From assembly GCF_036077095.1 (NCBI RefSeq), contig NZ_CP107960.1, forward strand, positions 7,936,001 through 8,000,000: a stretch of DNA of 64,000 bases. The letters are read 5' to 3'. Position 1 is the stretch's first letter. Each line of letters starts with the position of its first letter. This document shows positions 50,800 to 58,119 of this stretch, piece by piece. Position numbers and translations under genes: made by a program. The notes below the pieces were generated by a model. The model saw only the letters and a list, made by a program, of their open reading frames with translations, was not told where the DNA came from and searched no databases. Source of the stretch: Streptomyces sp. NBC_00376 (lineage in GTDB: Bacteria; Actinomycetota; Actinomycetes; Streptomycetales; Streptomycetaceae).

Positions 50800-51765
50800 T
50801 CAGCCGGTGGTCAGGCCGAAGACGGTGATGATCACCAGGTAGCACACCGTCACGACGGCGGCCCCGGCCACATGGACCCGGACCGACCGCGCGCGGCCGG
50901 GCAGCAGCCAGAACGCGAGTGCCCGGTTGACCAGAGGCATCAGCAGCCAGGTCAGGATGCTCACGCTCAGTACATTGCTGAGGAACAGTGCGACGTACCC
51001 CGGTACCCCCAGGCGCTTGAACCAGTCACCCGCCGTCAGCTCCAGAATCATCACCGTCGGATACAGCGCCAGCACCACGGACATGGCCTGCTTCCAGTTG
51101 GGCGGCACGCCCTCCTGCGGGCCCGACCCGAAGCGGAACCAGCCGCCGAACGCCGAGCCGATCTTGCGTACGTCGTAGGAGTCGAAATGGCCGCGCCCTT
51201 CCTCGATGAGCCGCCGGCGGGCATCGGATGCGAGCCATGCCTCCAGGTGTTCCCGGGTATCGAACCGGAATGCCACCACCCAGCGGTCCTGGATGCCCTT
51301 CACCGGTCTGAACAACTCGGACCCCATGAAACCCGGTTGCTTCTCCTGCTCCTTGAGGATCTTGGACTGCCAGTGCAGGAAGTCCTGCTCGTGACCCGGC
51401 CGCACATCGTGCGAGACCACGGCCGTGACGACGTCGTCGGTCGGCGTCCCGCCGGAGAGCACCTCCTGTGTGGCCGGTCCGTCGAACAACGGAAGGCCCT
51501 CGTCGAGGAGTTGCTGACGCGCTGCCGACTTCAGCCAGCGCGTGAGCTGATCGAGGCGGGAGAAACGGAATACGACGACCCACTCGTTCTCGTCACCGGA
51601 AGCCGGTGGGTACATCTCCGTCCCCTGGAACCCGTTGAAACCCCGTACGACTTCGTTGGTCCTCTCCTGCCAGCGTCTGTAGTCGTCGTTCCGGCCGGCC
51701 CGGACCCTCTGGGAAATGACGACCGTGGCACTGCCGCCGGGGTCGGGGCTTGCACGGTTACTCAT
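50800..51765 (-). CDS. Tandem ABM-domain protein with C-terminal membrane helices
   Basis: A 321-aa protein of the COG3224 type. Two antibiotic-biosynthesis-monooxygenase-like ferredoxin-fold domains are seen: residues 12-105 (TVVISQRVRAGRNDDYRRWQ ... EWVVVFRFSRLDQLTRWL) and 110-200 (TAVVSHDVRPGHEQDFLHWQ ... RWVVAFRFDTREHLEAWL). They are followed by three membrane helices (AMSVVLALYPTVMILEL; YVALFLSNVLSVSILTWLLM; VHVAGAAVVTVCYLVIITVF). The biological role of this membrane form is not known; it need not be linked to antibiotics. ATG 51765. It diverges from the deaminase gene. Confidence 0.85.
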   Translation of the reverse strand: MSNRASPDPGGSATVVISQRVRAGRNDDYRRWQERTNEVVRGFNGFQGTEMYPPASGDENEWVVVFRFSRLDQLTRWLKSAARQQLLDEGLPLFDGPATQEVLSGGTPTDDVVTAVVSHDVRPGHEQDFLHWQSKILKEQEKQPGFMGSELFRPVKGIQDRWVVAFRFDTREHLEAWLASDARRRLIEEGRGHFDSYDVRKIGSAFGGWFRFGSGPQEGVPPNWKQAMSVVLALYPTVMILELTAGDWFKRLGVPGYVALFLSNVLSVSILTWLLMPLVNRALAFWLLPGRARSVRVHVAGAAVVTVCYLVIITVFGLTTG

Positions 51766-51854
51766 GCGGAGTAGTCTAGTTCTAAAGGGAGTTATCGGAC
51801 AAATAGGGTAATTTTAGCCCCGAAAGGTGGTCGCGCCAGGAGGGCGAGCGCCGG

Positions 51855-52439
51855 ATGAAGAGGGTTTCCGTGATGGGGCACAAGGAATTCATGGCCGAAG
51901 CCGTGCGGCTGGCCACCGAGTCCGTCGAGGAGGGCTGGGGCGGGCCGTTCGGTGCGGTGATCACCAAGGACGGCGAGATCATCGCGCGTGGGCAGAACCG
52001 GGTACTGCTCACCGCCGATCCGACCGCGCACGGCGAGGTGGAAGCCATCCGCAAGGCCATTCAGGTCTTCAATCCCGAGGCCCCCAGCATCTCCGAGGCG
52101 TACCTGGACCGGTACACGCTCAAACTGGTGCCGCGTCCCGAGGGCTCGCCCGATGTCGTGCCGGAACGTGCCAGGATGCTGCAGGGGTGCACGATCTACA
52201 CGAGCGGGGCCCCGTGCCCGATGTGCATGAGCGCCATCTACTGGGCCCGCATCGGTGCCGTCTACTACAGCTGTGACTGGAAGGCGACGCAGGAGATCGG
52301 TTTCGACGACGCTTTCCAGTACGAGGACTTCGCCAAGCCGCCGGACCGGCGCAGCATCACGCTGGAACAGGTCCACCCCGAACTGGGGGCCACGTCCTAC
52401 CGGGCCTGGGCGGACAGGGCGAACAAGCATCCCTACTGA
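51855..52439 (+). CDS. guaD: Guanine deaminase-like cytidine/nucleoside deaminase
   Basis: A 194-aa zinc hydrolase of the cytidine-deaminase superfamily. Zinc ligands are the His of PTAHGEVEAIRKA (with catalytic Glu) near residue 57 and the Cys pair of SGAPCPMCMSAIYWARIG near residue 122; TLEQVHPELG and the C-terminal residues resemble the small GuaD that converts guanine to xanthine. An insert around residues 72-105 (FNPEAPSISEAYLDRYTLKL) makes it longer than the 156-aa Bacillus enzyme. Two starts are possible, 51855 (after AGGAGGG at long spacing) and 51873 (after GAGGG). The upstream gap is AT-rich by local standards (TAGGGTAATTTTA). Confidence 0.85.
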   Translation: MKRVSVMGHKEFMAEAVRLATESVEEGWGGPFGAVITKDGEIIARGQNRVLLTADPTAHGEVEAIRKAIQVFNPEAPSISEAYLDRYTLKLVPRPEGSPDVVPERARMLQGCTIYTSGAPCPMCMSAIYWARIGAVYYSCDWKATQEIGFDDAFQYEDFAKPPDRRSITLEQVHPELGATSYRAWADRANKHPY

Positions 52440-52448
52440 ATAAGCAGC

Positions 52449-52473
52449 GACCGAGGACCGAGGACCGAGGACC
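52449..52473. repeat. Tandem heptamer GACCGAG, three copies
   Basis: GACCGAG is repeated three times in a row directly after the deaminase stop and then decays into G-rich variants (GACCAGG, GGACCGGGGAACCGGGG). It is a short slippage-type repeat in the gap before the convergent DUF6381 gene. Confidence 0.7.
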
Positions 52474-52594
52474 AGGGGACCGGGGAACCGGGGATGCCGG
52501 GCGGCCTGCGGAGCCGGCCCGGCACGGCGGCCGACGGCTTGCCGCACACTCATGGAAGAGCGGCAAGACGTCGGCCGTTGGTGCGGGGCGGGTC

Positions 52595-52786
52595 CTACTT
52601 GGGCGGACGGATGCTTCCGCCGCCCATGTTGCCCTGCTGGTCGCACTGCTCCTGCAGCTTCCGGGCCTTCTCCTGGAGCCGCTGGCGCTGCTCAGGGTCG
52701 GTGGTGCGCTCGGCGGCCTCGGTCATCTGCCGGGCCTTGTCACGCAGCTGCTGCGCACGGTCACCGGATTCACGTGCAACGCTCAT
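52595..52786 (-). CDS. DUF6381-family small protein
   Basis: A 63-aa, highly charged helical protein (ESGDRAQQLRDKARQMTEAA, RTTDPEQRQRLQEKARKLQEQ) ending in a Gly-rich tail. This family is common in Streptomyces; function unknown. The second of two adjacent ATG codons (52786) is preferred because it sits five bases after AAGGAG; the first (52789) is too close. Confidence 0.8.
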   Translation of the reverse strand: MSVARESGDRAQQLRDKARQMTEAAERTTDPEQRQRLQEKARKLQEQCDQQGNMGGGSIRPPK

Positions 52787-52860
52787 CATCGCTCCTTGTG
52801 CGGTTGGGAAGAGCGGGCTCCATCAGAGAACCAGTGCCGCCGGGTCGCCGCACCTCGAAT

Positions 52861-52877
52861 CGTCACTCAGAGTGACG
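52861..52877. promoter_or_regulatory. CGTCACT-CAG-AGTGACG inverted repeat
   Basis: Perfect seven-base arms with a three-base loop, in the gap between the divergent DUF6381 and RNase H genes, 40 bp before the RNase H start. It could be an operator or a small hairpin. Confidence 0.45.
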
Positions 52878-52916
52878 GTCTCCGGGAGGCGTCGCGACGC
52901 TGGCATGATCAAGGGC

Positions 52917-53612
52917 ATGAACGAGAGCATCATCGCCGCGTGTGACGGGGCGTCCAAGGGCAATCCGGGACCCGCGGCCTGGGCATGGGTCGTGGCCGAC
53001 GCGCAGGGCCGGCCCGAGCGCTGGGAAGCGGGACCGCTGGGCACCGCGACCAACAACGTCGCTGAACTCACCGCGCTGCGAGAGCTGTTGGAGTCGACGG
53101 ACCCCGCCGTGGCGATCGAGGTACGGATGGACTCGCAGTACGCGATGAACGCGGTGACCAAGTGGCTGCCGGGGTGGAAGCGCAACGGCTGGAAGACCTC
53201 GGCCGGCAAGCCGGTGGCCAACCGTGACCTGGTGGTCGCCATCGACGACCGGCTGACCGGCCGGACCGTGCGCTTCACCTACGTCCCGGCCCACCAGGTG
53301 GACGGCGACCCGCTCAACGCAATCGCCGACCAGGCGGCCAGCGAGGCCGCGGTGGCCCAGCGGCCGGCCGGAACCGCGCACGGCTCCACGCAGCTGCCGA
53401 CACCGGCCCCCGCCCGGGCGACCGAGGGTCGGCGCGGCGGCGCGGCGACGAAGAAGGCGGCGGGCGCGGCACGTCCCGCCCGTTCCGGCGGCACCATAAA
53501 GGCCAGGTTCGCGGGCCGCTGCCACTGCGGAAAGCCTTACGCGGCACAGGACATGATCGCCAAGAACCCCAACGGCTGGGGCCACCCGGAGTGCCGCACC
53601 GCCCCCGCCTGA
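52917..53612 (+). CDS. rnhA: RNase HI with C-terminal Cys-rich domain
   Basis: A 231-aa nuclease that cuts RNA in RNA:DNA hybrids. The N-terminal 145 residues are RNase HI: catalytic Asp10 in AACDGASKGNPG, Glu in NNVAELTAL, Asp in VRMDSQYAMN and Asp in LNAIADQAA; PAHQVDGDPLN replaces the usual His loop. A basic Ala/Pro/Arg linker follows, then a small domain IKARFAGRCHCGKPYAAQDM ... WGHPEC with Cys/His residues spaced like a zinc knuckle. ATG 52905 (four codons upstream) is an alternative start. Similar Cys-rich tails occur on other actinobacterial nucleases and could bind nucleic acid. Confidence 0.9.
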   Translation: MNESIIAACDGASKGNPGPAAWAWVVADAQGRPERWEAGPLGTATNNVAELTALRELLESTDPAVAIEVRMDSQYAMNAVTKWLPGWKRNGWKTSAGKPVANRDLVVAIDDRLTGRTVRFTYVPAHQVDGDPLNAIADQAASEAAVAQRPAGTAHGSTQLPTPAPARATEGRRGGAATKKAAGAARPARSGGTIKARFAGRCHCGKPYAAQDMIAKNPNGWGHPECRTAPA

Positions 53613-53759
53613 GAAGCATTGCCGCCGCTAGCGGCCCGCCGGAGTGAGGCAGTGCCTGTCCGGCGGATCGGGGTCGGTGCGCCCGGGTTGCCCCGCGCGA
53701 CCGGGTCCGCGTGCCATGATGCGGTTCCGGTGGCGGTGTCCGCGCATTCCTGGGGGGCG

Positions 53760-54533
53760 ATGCCGACGCCGTTCGCAACGGTGGGACGCTGGGGGGGGCG
53801 GATGGGAAGCAAGGGCACGGTCCTGCGTGAGTTGCGCGGCGCGCAGAAGACCGCCAAGGGGGTGTCGCTCTACTCGCGGTACGTGAACCGGCCGGCGGGC
53901 CGGGTTCTCGCGGCCGTTGCGTACCGGATGGGGCTGACACCCAATCAAGTCACTTTGATCAGTGCGGCTTTCACGTTCGCCGCGATCGCCTCGGTGGCAC
54001 TCGTCCATCCCTCCGTCGGGCTCGCGGTCGCGGTCTACGCGGGGCTCGCCATCGGCTTCGCCCTCGATTCGGCCGACGGGCAGCTGGCCAGACTCACCGG
54101 CGGGGGAGGCCCGGACGGCGAGTGGCTGGACCATGTCGTGGACTGCGCCAAGATGATCCTCGTGCACACCGCCGTGCTGATCTCCTTCCAGAGGTTCTCC
54201 GGAGTGCCCGGCGAGGGGTGGCTCCTCCTGCCGCTGGGTTTCCTGTTCACGGCGGTGCTGACGTTCTGCGCGGGGCTGCTGCGCGAACAGCTGGGGAAGG
54301 CTGCCGCCCGGCCCGTGGCAGGCGCCGGGGCCGGCGCCCCGGTGTCCCGTCTGCGGGCCGTGGCGCTGCTGCCCGCCGACTACGGGGTGTTCTGTCTGGT
54401 GTTCCTGCTCCTCGGTGACCGCACCGCGTTCCGCATCGGCTACGCGGTGCTCGCCGCCGTGCACGCGCTGTTCCTGGTGGTGTTCCTCGCCAAGTGGTTC
54501 ACGGAACTCAGAGCGCTCCGGACTGCGGACTGA
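53760..54533 (+). CDS. CDP-alcohol phosphatidyltransferase family enzyme
   Basis: A 257-aa membrane enzyme that swaps CMP for an alcohol on a phospholipid or polyol phosphate. The signature D-x2-DG-x2-AR-x(n)-G-x3-D-x3-D is complete in FALDSADGQLARLTG and GEWLDHVVDC near residue 105-125; six helices are predicted. The start is uncertain: 53760 or 53802, both after G-rich tracts. Its 3' end overlaps the convergent cytidylyltransferase gene by 26 bp. With that gene it may make a CDP-activated polyol or a special lipid for the surface polymer encoded to the right. Confidence 0.88.
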   Translation: MPTPFATVGRWGGRMGSKGTVLRELRGAQKTAKGVSLYSRYVNRPAGRVLAAVAYRMGLTPNQVTLISAAFTFAAIASVALVHPSVGLAVAVYAGLAIGFALDSADGQLARLTGGGGPDGEWLDHVVDCAKMILVHTAVLISFQRFSGVPGEGWLLLPLGFLFTAVLTFCAGLLREQLGKAAARPVAGAGAGAPVSRLRAVALLPADYGVFCLVFLLLGDRTAFRIGYAVLAAVHALFLVVFLAKWFTELRALRTAD

Positions 54534-54948
54534 CGAGTGTGTCCAGCGCCCGGCGCAGCTGGGTGCTGGACGTGTGCACGGTGTACGGGAAGTAGACGAC
54601 CTCCACGCCGACCTTGGCGAAGTCGCGTTCCAGCCGTTTCCCCTTCTCCGTGTCCCGCCAGTCGTCCCCCTTGAAGATCACGTCGAACCTCACCTGCTGC
54701 CAGGTCTCGACCTTGTCGGGCACCGTCTCGACGAACGCGGCGTCCACGTAGCGCACGCTGCGTACGATCTCCAGGCGCTCCGGCAGCGGAATCACCGGCC
54801 GATGGCCCTTGGCGAGCGCGGCCATCTCGTCCGAGACGACCCCGGCGACGAGGTAGTCGCACTGACTGCGGGCGTGCCGCAGGATGTTCAGGTGTCCCAC
54901 ATGGAAGAGGTCGTAGACCCCCGGCGCGTAGCCGACCCTGTGCACCAT
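54508..54948 (-). CDS. Cytidylyltransferase-like nucleotidyltransferase (TagD type)
   Basis: A 146-aa enzyme of the glycerol-3-phosphate/ethanolamine-phosphate cytidylyltransferase superfamily. HxGH motif in GVYDLFHVGHLNILRHA near residue 15; VIFKGDDWRDTEKGKRL near residue 100; the C-terminal ISTT is represented by HTSSTQLRRAL. It would form a CDP-alcohol (or nucleotide-sugar-like) donor from a phosphorylated polyol. ATG 54948 follows GGAGAG. The donor it makes could be used by the phosphatidyltransferase whose gene it overlaps tail to tail. Confidence 0.88.
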   Translation of the reverse strand: MVHRVGYAPGVYDLFHVGHLNILRHARSQCDYLVAGVVSDEMAALAKGHRPVIPLPERLEIVRSVRYVDAAFVETVPDKVETWQQVRFDVIFKGDDWRDTEKGKRLERDFAKVGVEVVYFPYTVHTSSTQLRRALDTLVSPQSGAL

Positions 54949-55106
54949 CCGTTCTCTCCCCCCACGGTGAACGTGATGTCCGTGTCCCGCAGCAGTTGTC
55001 CGGACATGCCATCCGGTGCGGTGGGATATCGGTATCGGTGTTGATGGAGCAACGACCTTACTGTGAAGACCACTTGCGCATCTCGTGAACGGATAAGCTC
55101 GCTTTT

Positions 55107-55165
55107 GGGGCTGTTCCCCGAGGAGAGTCTGGGGGCTGTTCCTTGGGGGAACACCGAATGTTCCG
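55107..55165. repeat. GGGGCTGTTCC direct repeat and GTTCC cluster
   Basis: GGGGCTGTTCC occurs at 55107-55117 and 55132-55142 (25 bp apart); the second also forms a small hairpin GTTCC-TTGGG-GGAAC (55138-55152), and another GTTCC follows in GAATGTTCCGG. All lie in the leader of the polysaccharide glycosyltransferase gene and may be regulator sites on one face of the helix. Confidence 0.5.
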
Positions 55166-55183
55166 GGGGGAAGGCGAGCTTCC

Positions 55184-56449
55184 ATGTCCGATGCCGATCG
55201 TCACAAGCCGTTCGAGGGCCGTACCCTGCTGCTCGTCTCGACGAACTACGCGCCGGAGCTGACGGGCATCGGCCCGTACGCCGCGCAGCTCGCCGAGCAC
55301 TGGGCGGCGGCCGGGGCGGACACCCATGTACTGACCGGGATGCCGCACTACCCGTCCTGGCGGATCGAAGCGGAGTACCGGGGGGTGTGGCGGGTCGCCG
55401 AGAAGCGGGCCGGGGTCACCGTGCACCGGCGAAGACACTATGTGCCGTCCCGTCAGACCGCCCTGCGCAGAGCCGCGTTCGAGGCGACGGTGCTGGGGCA
55501 CGGGCTGCTGTCTCCGCCCGCCTCCAGGCCGCCCGACGCGGTGTTCTCGCAGGTGCCCAGTCTCGCCGGGGGCGTCATCGGGGCCCGGCTGGCCGGCCGC
55601 CACCGGGTCCCGTACATACCCGTCGTGCAGGATCTGATGGGCGCCGCCGCCGCGCAGAGCGGCATCCGGGGCGGCGGCCGTGCCGCAGCCGTCGCCTCGG
55701 CCGCCGAACGGTACGCGCTGCGCTCCGCGGCCCTCGTCGGAGTCATCCACGAGAGCTTCGTGCCCCGCGTCACCGCGTACGGGGTGGACCCGGGACGCAT
55801 CCGTACGGTGCCCAACTGGTCGCATGTGCGGGCCCCTTCCGCCGACCGGGCCGGGACCAGGGCGCGCCTCGGCTGGAGCGAGGGCACCCCGGTGGTCCTG
55901 CACTCCGGGAACATGGGGCTCAAACAGGGCCTGGAGGTCCTCGTCGACGCGGCCCGGCTCGCGCCGGAGATCCGCGTGGTGCTCATGGGCGACGGGAATC
56001 AGCGCGAGACGCTGCTGGCGCGCGCGGCGGGCCTGCGCAACCTCGACATCCTGCCCCCGGCCGACGCGGGCGAGTTCACTGACGTCCTCGCCGCCGCAGA
56101 CGTGCTCGCGGTGACCCAGCGGGCCTCCGTGCTCGACATGAGCGTCCCCTCCAAGCTCACCTCCTACTTCGTCTCGGGCCGGCCCGTGGTGGCCTCGGTC
56201 GCCGAAGGGGGAGGCACCGCGCAGGAGGTCCAGCGGTCCGGCGCCGGGCTCCTCGTCGCCCCGGAGGACCCCGCGGCGCTGCTGTCGGCCGTACGCAAGC
56301 TCGTCGAGGCGCCGGCCGGGGCGGACGCGCTCGGGGCCAACGGACCCCAGTACGTCGCACGTCACCTGGGCCGCGAGGCGGGCCTGGCCCGCTTCGACGC
56401 CCTGCTCACCGAGGTCCTCGCGGACGTCGAAGGGAGACCACGCAGATGA
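55184..56449 (+). CDS. WcaI-like GT4 glycosyltransferase
   Basis: A 421-aa GT-B enzyme for surface polysaccharide assembly. The N-terminal acceptor domain reads LLLVSTNYAPELTGIGPYAAQLAEHW and TGMPHYPSWRIEAEYRG, typical of the colanic-acid WcaI type; the C-terminal donor domain has VVLHSGNMGLKQGLEVLVDAARL and the late motif SVPSKLTSYFVSGRPVVASV, with the E-x7-E replaced by SVLDMSVPSK. ATG 55184. Its stop overlaps the next gene as ATGA, so it heads a three-gene coupled operon. Confidence 0.9.
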   Translation: MSDADRHKPFEGRTLLLVSTNYAPELTGIGPYAAQLAEHWAAAGADTHVLTGMPHYPSWRIEAEYRGVWRVAEKRAGVTVHRRRHYVPSRQTALRRAAFEATVLGHGLLSPPASRPPDAVFSQVPSLAGGVIGARLAGRHRVPYIPVVQDLMGAAAAQSGIRGGGRAAAVASAAERYALRSAALVGVIHESFVPRVTAYGVDPGRIRTVPNWSHVRAPSADRAGTRARLGWSEGTPVVLHSGNMGLKQGLEVLVDAARLAPEIRVVLMGDGNQRETLLARAAGLRNLDILPPADAGEFTDVLAAADVLAVTQRASVLDMSVPSKLTSYFVSGRPVVASVAEGGGTAQEVQRSGAGLLVAPEDPAALLSAVRKLVEAPAGADALGANGPQYVARHLGREAGLARFDALLTEVLADVEGRPRR

Positions 56450-58119
56450 ACCAGCCGATCCGCGCCCTGGAGGACCAGGACGAACCCGCCCTGCTGAGGG
56501 ACCAGTTCCGCCAGCTCCTGCGCTACCGGGCCCTGCTCGCCTCCGGCGTGGTCGTCGGGCTCGTCGGGGGCGGCTGGCTCGCGCTGAGCGGCGAGGAGAG
56601 CTACACATCGACGGGCGAGGTCGTCGTACGTTCCGCCGCCTCGGACCCGTTCGCCGCCGGTGCCTCCGCCGACAAGGGCATCAACATCGGCTCCGAGCGG
56701 CAGACCGCCGTCAGCGACACCGTGGGCACCCTGGCCGTCACCACCCTGGCCGGACAGGGCGACCGGGTGGCGGTCGGGCCGCTGCTCTCCGGCCTCCAGG
56801 TCACCAACCCGCCCAACACCCTCGTGCTCCGCTTCGCCTACACCGGCCGCACCCCCGCACTGGCGAAGGCACGGGCCCAGGCGCTCGCCGACGCCTACCT
56901 GGAGATACGCCGCCAGCGCACCGAGAACAGCATCGCCCACATGGTCGACGGCTACCGCGCCCAGCTGACCCCGCTCACCGAACAGCGCGACCAGCTGGCG
57001 GCGCAGGCCGGCAGCAGCAACGACGTGACCAGCGCACGGGCCAACCTCGTGGTCGCGATCTCCGAACTCAGCCGGAAGATCTCCGAGCTGCGTGCGCTGG
57101 ACACCACCCCCGGCTACCTGACGAAGAAGCCCGCCGCCCCGAGCGAGCCCACCGGGGCCGGACTGCCGCTGCTGCTGGGGCTCGGCGGTGTCGTCGGACT
57201 CGCACTGGGACTGCTCCTGTCCTGGGTCCGCCTGGTCTTCGACCCGGCCGTGCGCTCGACCCGGGAACTGGTCGGTTCGCTCGGCGCGCCCCTGCTCGGC
57301 ACCCTGCCCAGGGAGCGTGCGTACGGCGGCTCGCTGCTGGCCATCGGGCGGAGCGGGAGCAGGCTCGCCGAGGAGTACCGTGCGGTCGCCTTCCGGCTCG
57401 CCTACGATCCGTCGTTCGCCGAGCGCCGCAGGCTCCTGGTCACCGCCCCGCGCGGGGACGGCGCGGCAGCGGCCGCCGCCGCGGCCAACCTGGCCGCGGC
57501 CTTCGCCGAGATGGGACGCGACGTGATCCTGGTCGAGGCCGATCTGCGCACCCCCGCACTGGCCGGGGACCTCGGCCCGGCGGCACAGGGTTCCCGGCCG
57601 CGCTGGGCGACCCGGGGCCGGCGCGCCTGGCCGTCGGACAGCCAGATGAACGTGGACGTACCCGGGTCGGGCGCCTTCACCCTGATAGCGGGCCGGCGTA
57701 CGGACAACGTGCCGCGTGCCCTGACATCGGCACCCGTCGGCCGGATCGTCGCCGAGGGCGACCGGCCCGACGCCGTCGTCATCGTGCTGGCCCCGCCCGT
57801 ACTGTCGTACGCCGACGCCGTCGCGCTGATCGACCGGGTGGAGAGCGTCGTGGTGGTCTGCGACCCGCGCGAGGTGCACCGCAGCGACCTGGAGCGGATC
57901 CGGGAGATCATCGGGGCCGCGGGCGGATCCGTGCTCGGCGCCCTGCTGCACCCCGGTCTGAGCCGCCACGAGCGCCGGGCCCGCCGGAAGGCCGCCAAGC
58001 GTCGGCCGGGCGGTGGCCGGCCGCCCAGGGACAAAGCGGGCCGCGGGCCGGAACACACCGGTGACCCCGCCGAGACGCTGGGGCTGCGTCCCTTCGACTC
58101 CGCCGCCGGACACAGATGA
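56446..58119 (+). CDS. Wzz/BY-kinase-like protein with degenerate Walker A
   Basis: A 557-aa polysaccharide chain-length/kinase-type protein. The Wzz domain has two membrane helices (ALLASGVVVGLVGGGWLAL near 30; GLPLLLGLGGVVGLALGLLLSWVRL near 245) with an extracytoplasmic coiled region between. The cytoplasmic ATPase-like part keeps the approach helix EEYRAVAFRLAYD and the Walker A' strand VILVEADLRTP but has PRGDGAAAAAAAANLA where the GxGKS/T loop should be, so the nucleotide-binding Lys is missing. It is therefore likely a regulator or scaffold, not an active kinase. The basic C-terminus has no Tyr cluster. It overlaps both neighbours by four bases. Confidence 0.85.
   Translation: MNQPIRALEDQDEPALLRDQFRQLLRYRALLASGVVVGLVGGGWLALSGEESYTSTGEVVVRSAASDPFAAGASADKGINIGSERQTAVSDTVGTLAVTTLAGQGDRVAVGPLLSGLQVTNPPNTLVLRFAYTGRTPALAKARAQALADAYLEIRRQRTENSIAHMVDGYRAQLTPLTEQRDQLAAQAGSSNDVTSARANLVVAISELSRKISELRALDTTPGYLTKKPAAPSEPTGAGLPLLLGLGGVVGLALGLLLSWVRLVFDPAVRSTRELVGSLGAPLLGTLPRERAYGGSLLAIGRSGSRLAEEYRAVAFRLAYDPSFAERRRLLVTAPRGDGAAAAAAAANLAAAFAEMGRDVILVEADLRTPALAGDLGPAAQGSRPRWATRGRRAWPSDSQMNVDVPGSGAFTLIAGRRTDNVPRALTSAPVGRIVAEGDRPDAVVIVLAPPVLSYADAVALIDRVESVVVVCDPREVHRSDLERIREIIGAAGGSVLGALLHPGLSRHERRARRKAAKRRPGGGRPPRDKAGRGPEHTGDPAETLGLRPFDSAAGHR

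Noticed and set aside
50800..51765. Antibiotic-biosynthesis enzyme because of ABM domains
   Set aside because: The domain name is historical; the tandem membrane form occurs outside biosynthetic clusters and no such cluster is present.
52449..52473. GACCGAG heptamers as a CRISPR or regulatory array
   Set aside because: There are only three adjacent copies with no spacers, grading into G-rich variants after a stop codon, which fits simple slippage.
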